Part shown: in pieces, positions 5,586 through 6,806 of the stretch
Position numbering within the stretch: the stretch's first letter is position 1
Layout of the letters: each line of letters starts with the position of its first letter
Assembly (NCBI GenBank): GCA_902795835.1
Contig: CADBNA010000044.1
Span: 1 to 6,806, forward strand
DNA from: an uncultured Lachnospiraceae bacterium
Lineage (GTDB): Bacteria; Bacillota_A; Clostridia; Lachnospirales; Lachnospiraceae
Length of the DNA: 6,806 nucleotides
Reading direction: 5' to 3'
The notes under the pieces: generated by a model
The model's database searches: none
Told to the model about the DNA's origin: nothing
The model's input: the letters and a program-made list of their open reading frames with translations, nothing else
Program-made: the position numbers and the translations under genes

Positions 5586-6806
5586 GTGAGAATACTTGTC
5601 TGTTTTCACACGCTGGCGGATCTGGAGCTTCTCTCCGAAAAGGACTGGCAGGAGGCCGGCAGTGCCGGCACAGCCGACACCTCCTATCTGAAAAAGAAGC
5701 TGAACTGTTATGATGAGAGCGCCCTGGAGCTGGCCTGCCGCGCAGCCGATATCTGCAGAAAGCGGCAGGAGAGCTGCCTTCTGGATGCGGTGACAGTCGG
5801 AGGGGCGGAAAATGACGGCTTCCTGGATACGCTTTCCGCACTGGGATACACCCGGACGGAGCGGATTGACCCCGGGAGCCGGCGGATGGAGACATTCAGC
5901 GCAGAAGAAATTGCCGGCATCCTGCTGGCCTGGATTCGCCGGCAGAAGCCATATGACCTGATCCTGACCGGACTGCAGAGCGGAGACGGCAACCGGGGCA
6001 TGGTCCCGCATCTGATTGCCGCCGGCCTGCAGATCCCCTGCATCGGGCGGGTTACGGATTTTCGGCCGGAACAGTCCGGACGGCAGACTGCCGTTGTCTG
6101 GGAAGAAGGCGGCTGTGTCTGTACGGCGTGCCTGCCCCATCCCTTTGTCATGGCGGTGGGAAATGCCGCCCAGTCCTTTCTGCGGGTGCCGACACTGCGA
6201 CAGCGGATGGAAGCCGGCCGGCAGGGCAGATCCGTATCGCTGGTATCAGCAGAGGAACTGATAAGTGAGCTGCCGGCAGTTGAGCCGCCTTCAGATGAAC
6301 TGCCGGTACGGTTCTGCGGAATGCGTCCCGTGTCGGAAAAAAGGGATACCGTCACCATAGACGGCGTAGACCCTGACGCAGCAGCGGGCATCATGCTGGA
6401 GTATTTTCAGAAATGGGCAGGCGGCACGGAGGCAAAAGATCCTTCAGAGAAAGAAACCGGATGGTCAGAAGCCGGACAGTCAGAAACCGGATGGTCAGAA
6501 GCCGGACAATCAGAAGAGGAGACCGCTCATGCAGACGGCCTGTCCGGACTGAAATATGCAGTCATCATAGATGAACAGGCGCCTGACCGGGAAAAACAGG
6601 CCGGCCGGATCCGGGCATTCCTGCTCCGGAGCGGCCTGAAAGCAGAATCCGGCACAGCGATTGTATTTGGACTCCCCGAAGATTTCGAGTCACAGGAGAA
6701 AATCCTTGAACGATTCCCGTTTCCCGAAGTCATAGCCGTGACAGGAGGGATCCCTTCCCACCTGGAGAACTGGAAACTGCTGAAAGAACTGTGCCCGGAT
6801 ACGGAA
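5586..6806 (+). CDS. ygcR: Electron transfer flavoprotein beta-like protein (YgcR-like) with C-terminal extension, incomplete
   Basis: The frame is open from the GTG at 5586 to the window end (407 codons, no stop). Residues 1 to about 280 resemble EtfB: MRILVCFHTLAD at the N-terminus, DESALELA (43-50), and LTGLQSGDGNRGMVPHLIAA (127-146), which corresponds to the nucleotide-binding segment. VPTLRQRMEAG (201-211) matches the same region of E. coli YgcR as I recall it. The YgcR-equivalent part ends near WAGG (277-280), the usual length of that protein. The frame then continues: a charged linker with four pentapeptide repeats (290-309), then a new alpha/beta-looking segment starting GLKYAVIIDEQ (321-331). 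That segment may be the beginning of an EtfA (YgcQ-like) domain, which would make this an EtfB-EtfA fusion, but the window stops too early to tell. It is co-transcribed with ygcU, 20 bases apart. The role would be to accept electrons from YgcU as part of an Etf pair. Confidence 0.85.
   Translation, partial: MRILVCFHTLADLELLSEKDWQEAGSAGTADTSYLKKKLNCYDESALELACRAADICRKRQESCLLDAVTVGGAENDGFLDTLSALGYTRTERIDPGSRRMETFSAEEIAGILLAWIRRQKPYDLILTGLQSGDGNRGMVPHLIAAGLQIPCIGRVTDFRPEQSGRQTAVVWEEGGCVCTACLPHPFVMAVGNAAQSFLRVPTLRQRMEAGRQGRSVSLVSAEELISELPAVEPPSDELPVRFCGMRPVSEKRDTVTIDGVDPDAAAGIMLEYFQKWAGGTEAKDPSEKETGWSEAGQSETGWSEAGQSEEETAHADGLSGLKYAVIIDEQAPDREKQAGRIRAFLLRSGLKAESGTAIVFGLPEDFESQEKILERFPFPEVIAVTGGIPSHLENWKLLKELCPDTE
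6453..6512 (+). repeat. In-frame tandem repeat in the EtfB linker (two 30-base units, four 15-base subunits)
   Basis: Bases 6453-6482 and 6483-6512 are identical except for one G/A change (CAGTCA against CAATCA). Each unit divides into two related 15-base halves, which encode ETGWS-EAGQS-ETGWS-EAGQS (residues 290-309). The near identity of the 30-base units suggests recent duplication. The repeat lies between the EtfB-like domain and the C-terminal extension and probably forms a flexible linker. Confidence 0.85.

Noticed and set aside
5188..6394. Several overlapping minus-strand open frames opposite ygcU and the EtfB-like gene
   Set aside because: They conflict with the strongly supported plus-strand genes and translate to Pro/Ser/Arg-rich sequence typical of antisense frames.
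6453..6512. Direct repeats as a possible CRISPR array
   Set aside because: There are only two adjacent units without spacers, and they are in frame inside a protein-coding gene.

Overview
The window looks like a piece of chromosome from an anaerobic Gram-positive, probably one of the Clostridia and possibly Lachnospiraceae. The reasons are strong purine-rich ribosome binding sites, near-consensus sigma-A promoters with 17-base spacers, leaders carrying intrinsic terminators, and an Etf-linked flavoprotein dehydrogenase. The genus assignment is inference. Coding density is high, and five genes are visible, the last cut by the window end.

Layout, left to right. Positions 1-130 hold a long imperfect palindrome that resembles a small non-coding mobile or repetitive element. 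Next, on the minus strand, lie a PLP-dependent aminotransferase (182-1375), an FGGY-family sugar kinase (1486-2916, YgcE-like) and a short-chain dehydrogenase (2928-3719, YgcW-like). A 376-base divergent control region (3720-4095) separates these from two plus-strand genes: an FAD-linked oxidase (4096-5565, YgcU-like) and an electron-transfer-flavoprotein beta-like protein (5586 to the end, YgcR-like, incomplete). The YgcR-like protein carries a repeat linker and the start of an extra C-terminal domain.

The dehydrogenase, kinase, FAD oxidase and EtfB-like protein match the parts list of the poorly understood ygc cluster of Escherichia coli (ygcW, ygcE, ygcU, ygcR). The likely logic is catabolic. 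The SDR interconverts an alcohol and a ketone, the FAD enzyme oxidises a hydroxy substrate and passes electrons to an Etf pair, and the FGGY kinase phosphorylates a polyol or sugar intermediate. The substrate cannot be read from the sequence. The aminotransferase has its own candidate promoter and may be unrelated.

The most interesting feature is the control region. Two divergent promoters (TTGACA, 17 bases, then TATACT or TATTTT) each start a leader that folds in the same way. At the very 5' end is a 6-bp stem closing a purine-rich loop that begins GGAGAGAT and contains AGAGAG. Its 3' arm overlaps the 5' arm of an intrinsic terminator lying just before the gene. This is a paired antiterminator/terminator design, one on each strand. 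Because the E. coli ygc cluster encodes YgcP, annotated as a GlpP-type antiterminator, I propose that a GlpP/YgcP-family RNA-binding protein encoded outside this window switches both operons on together.
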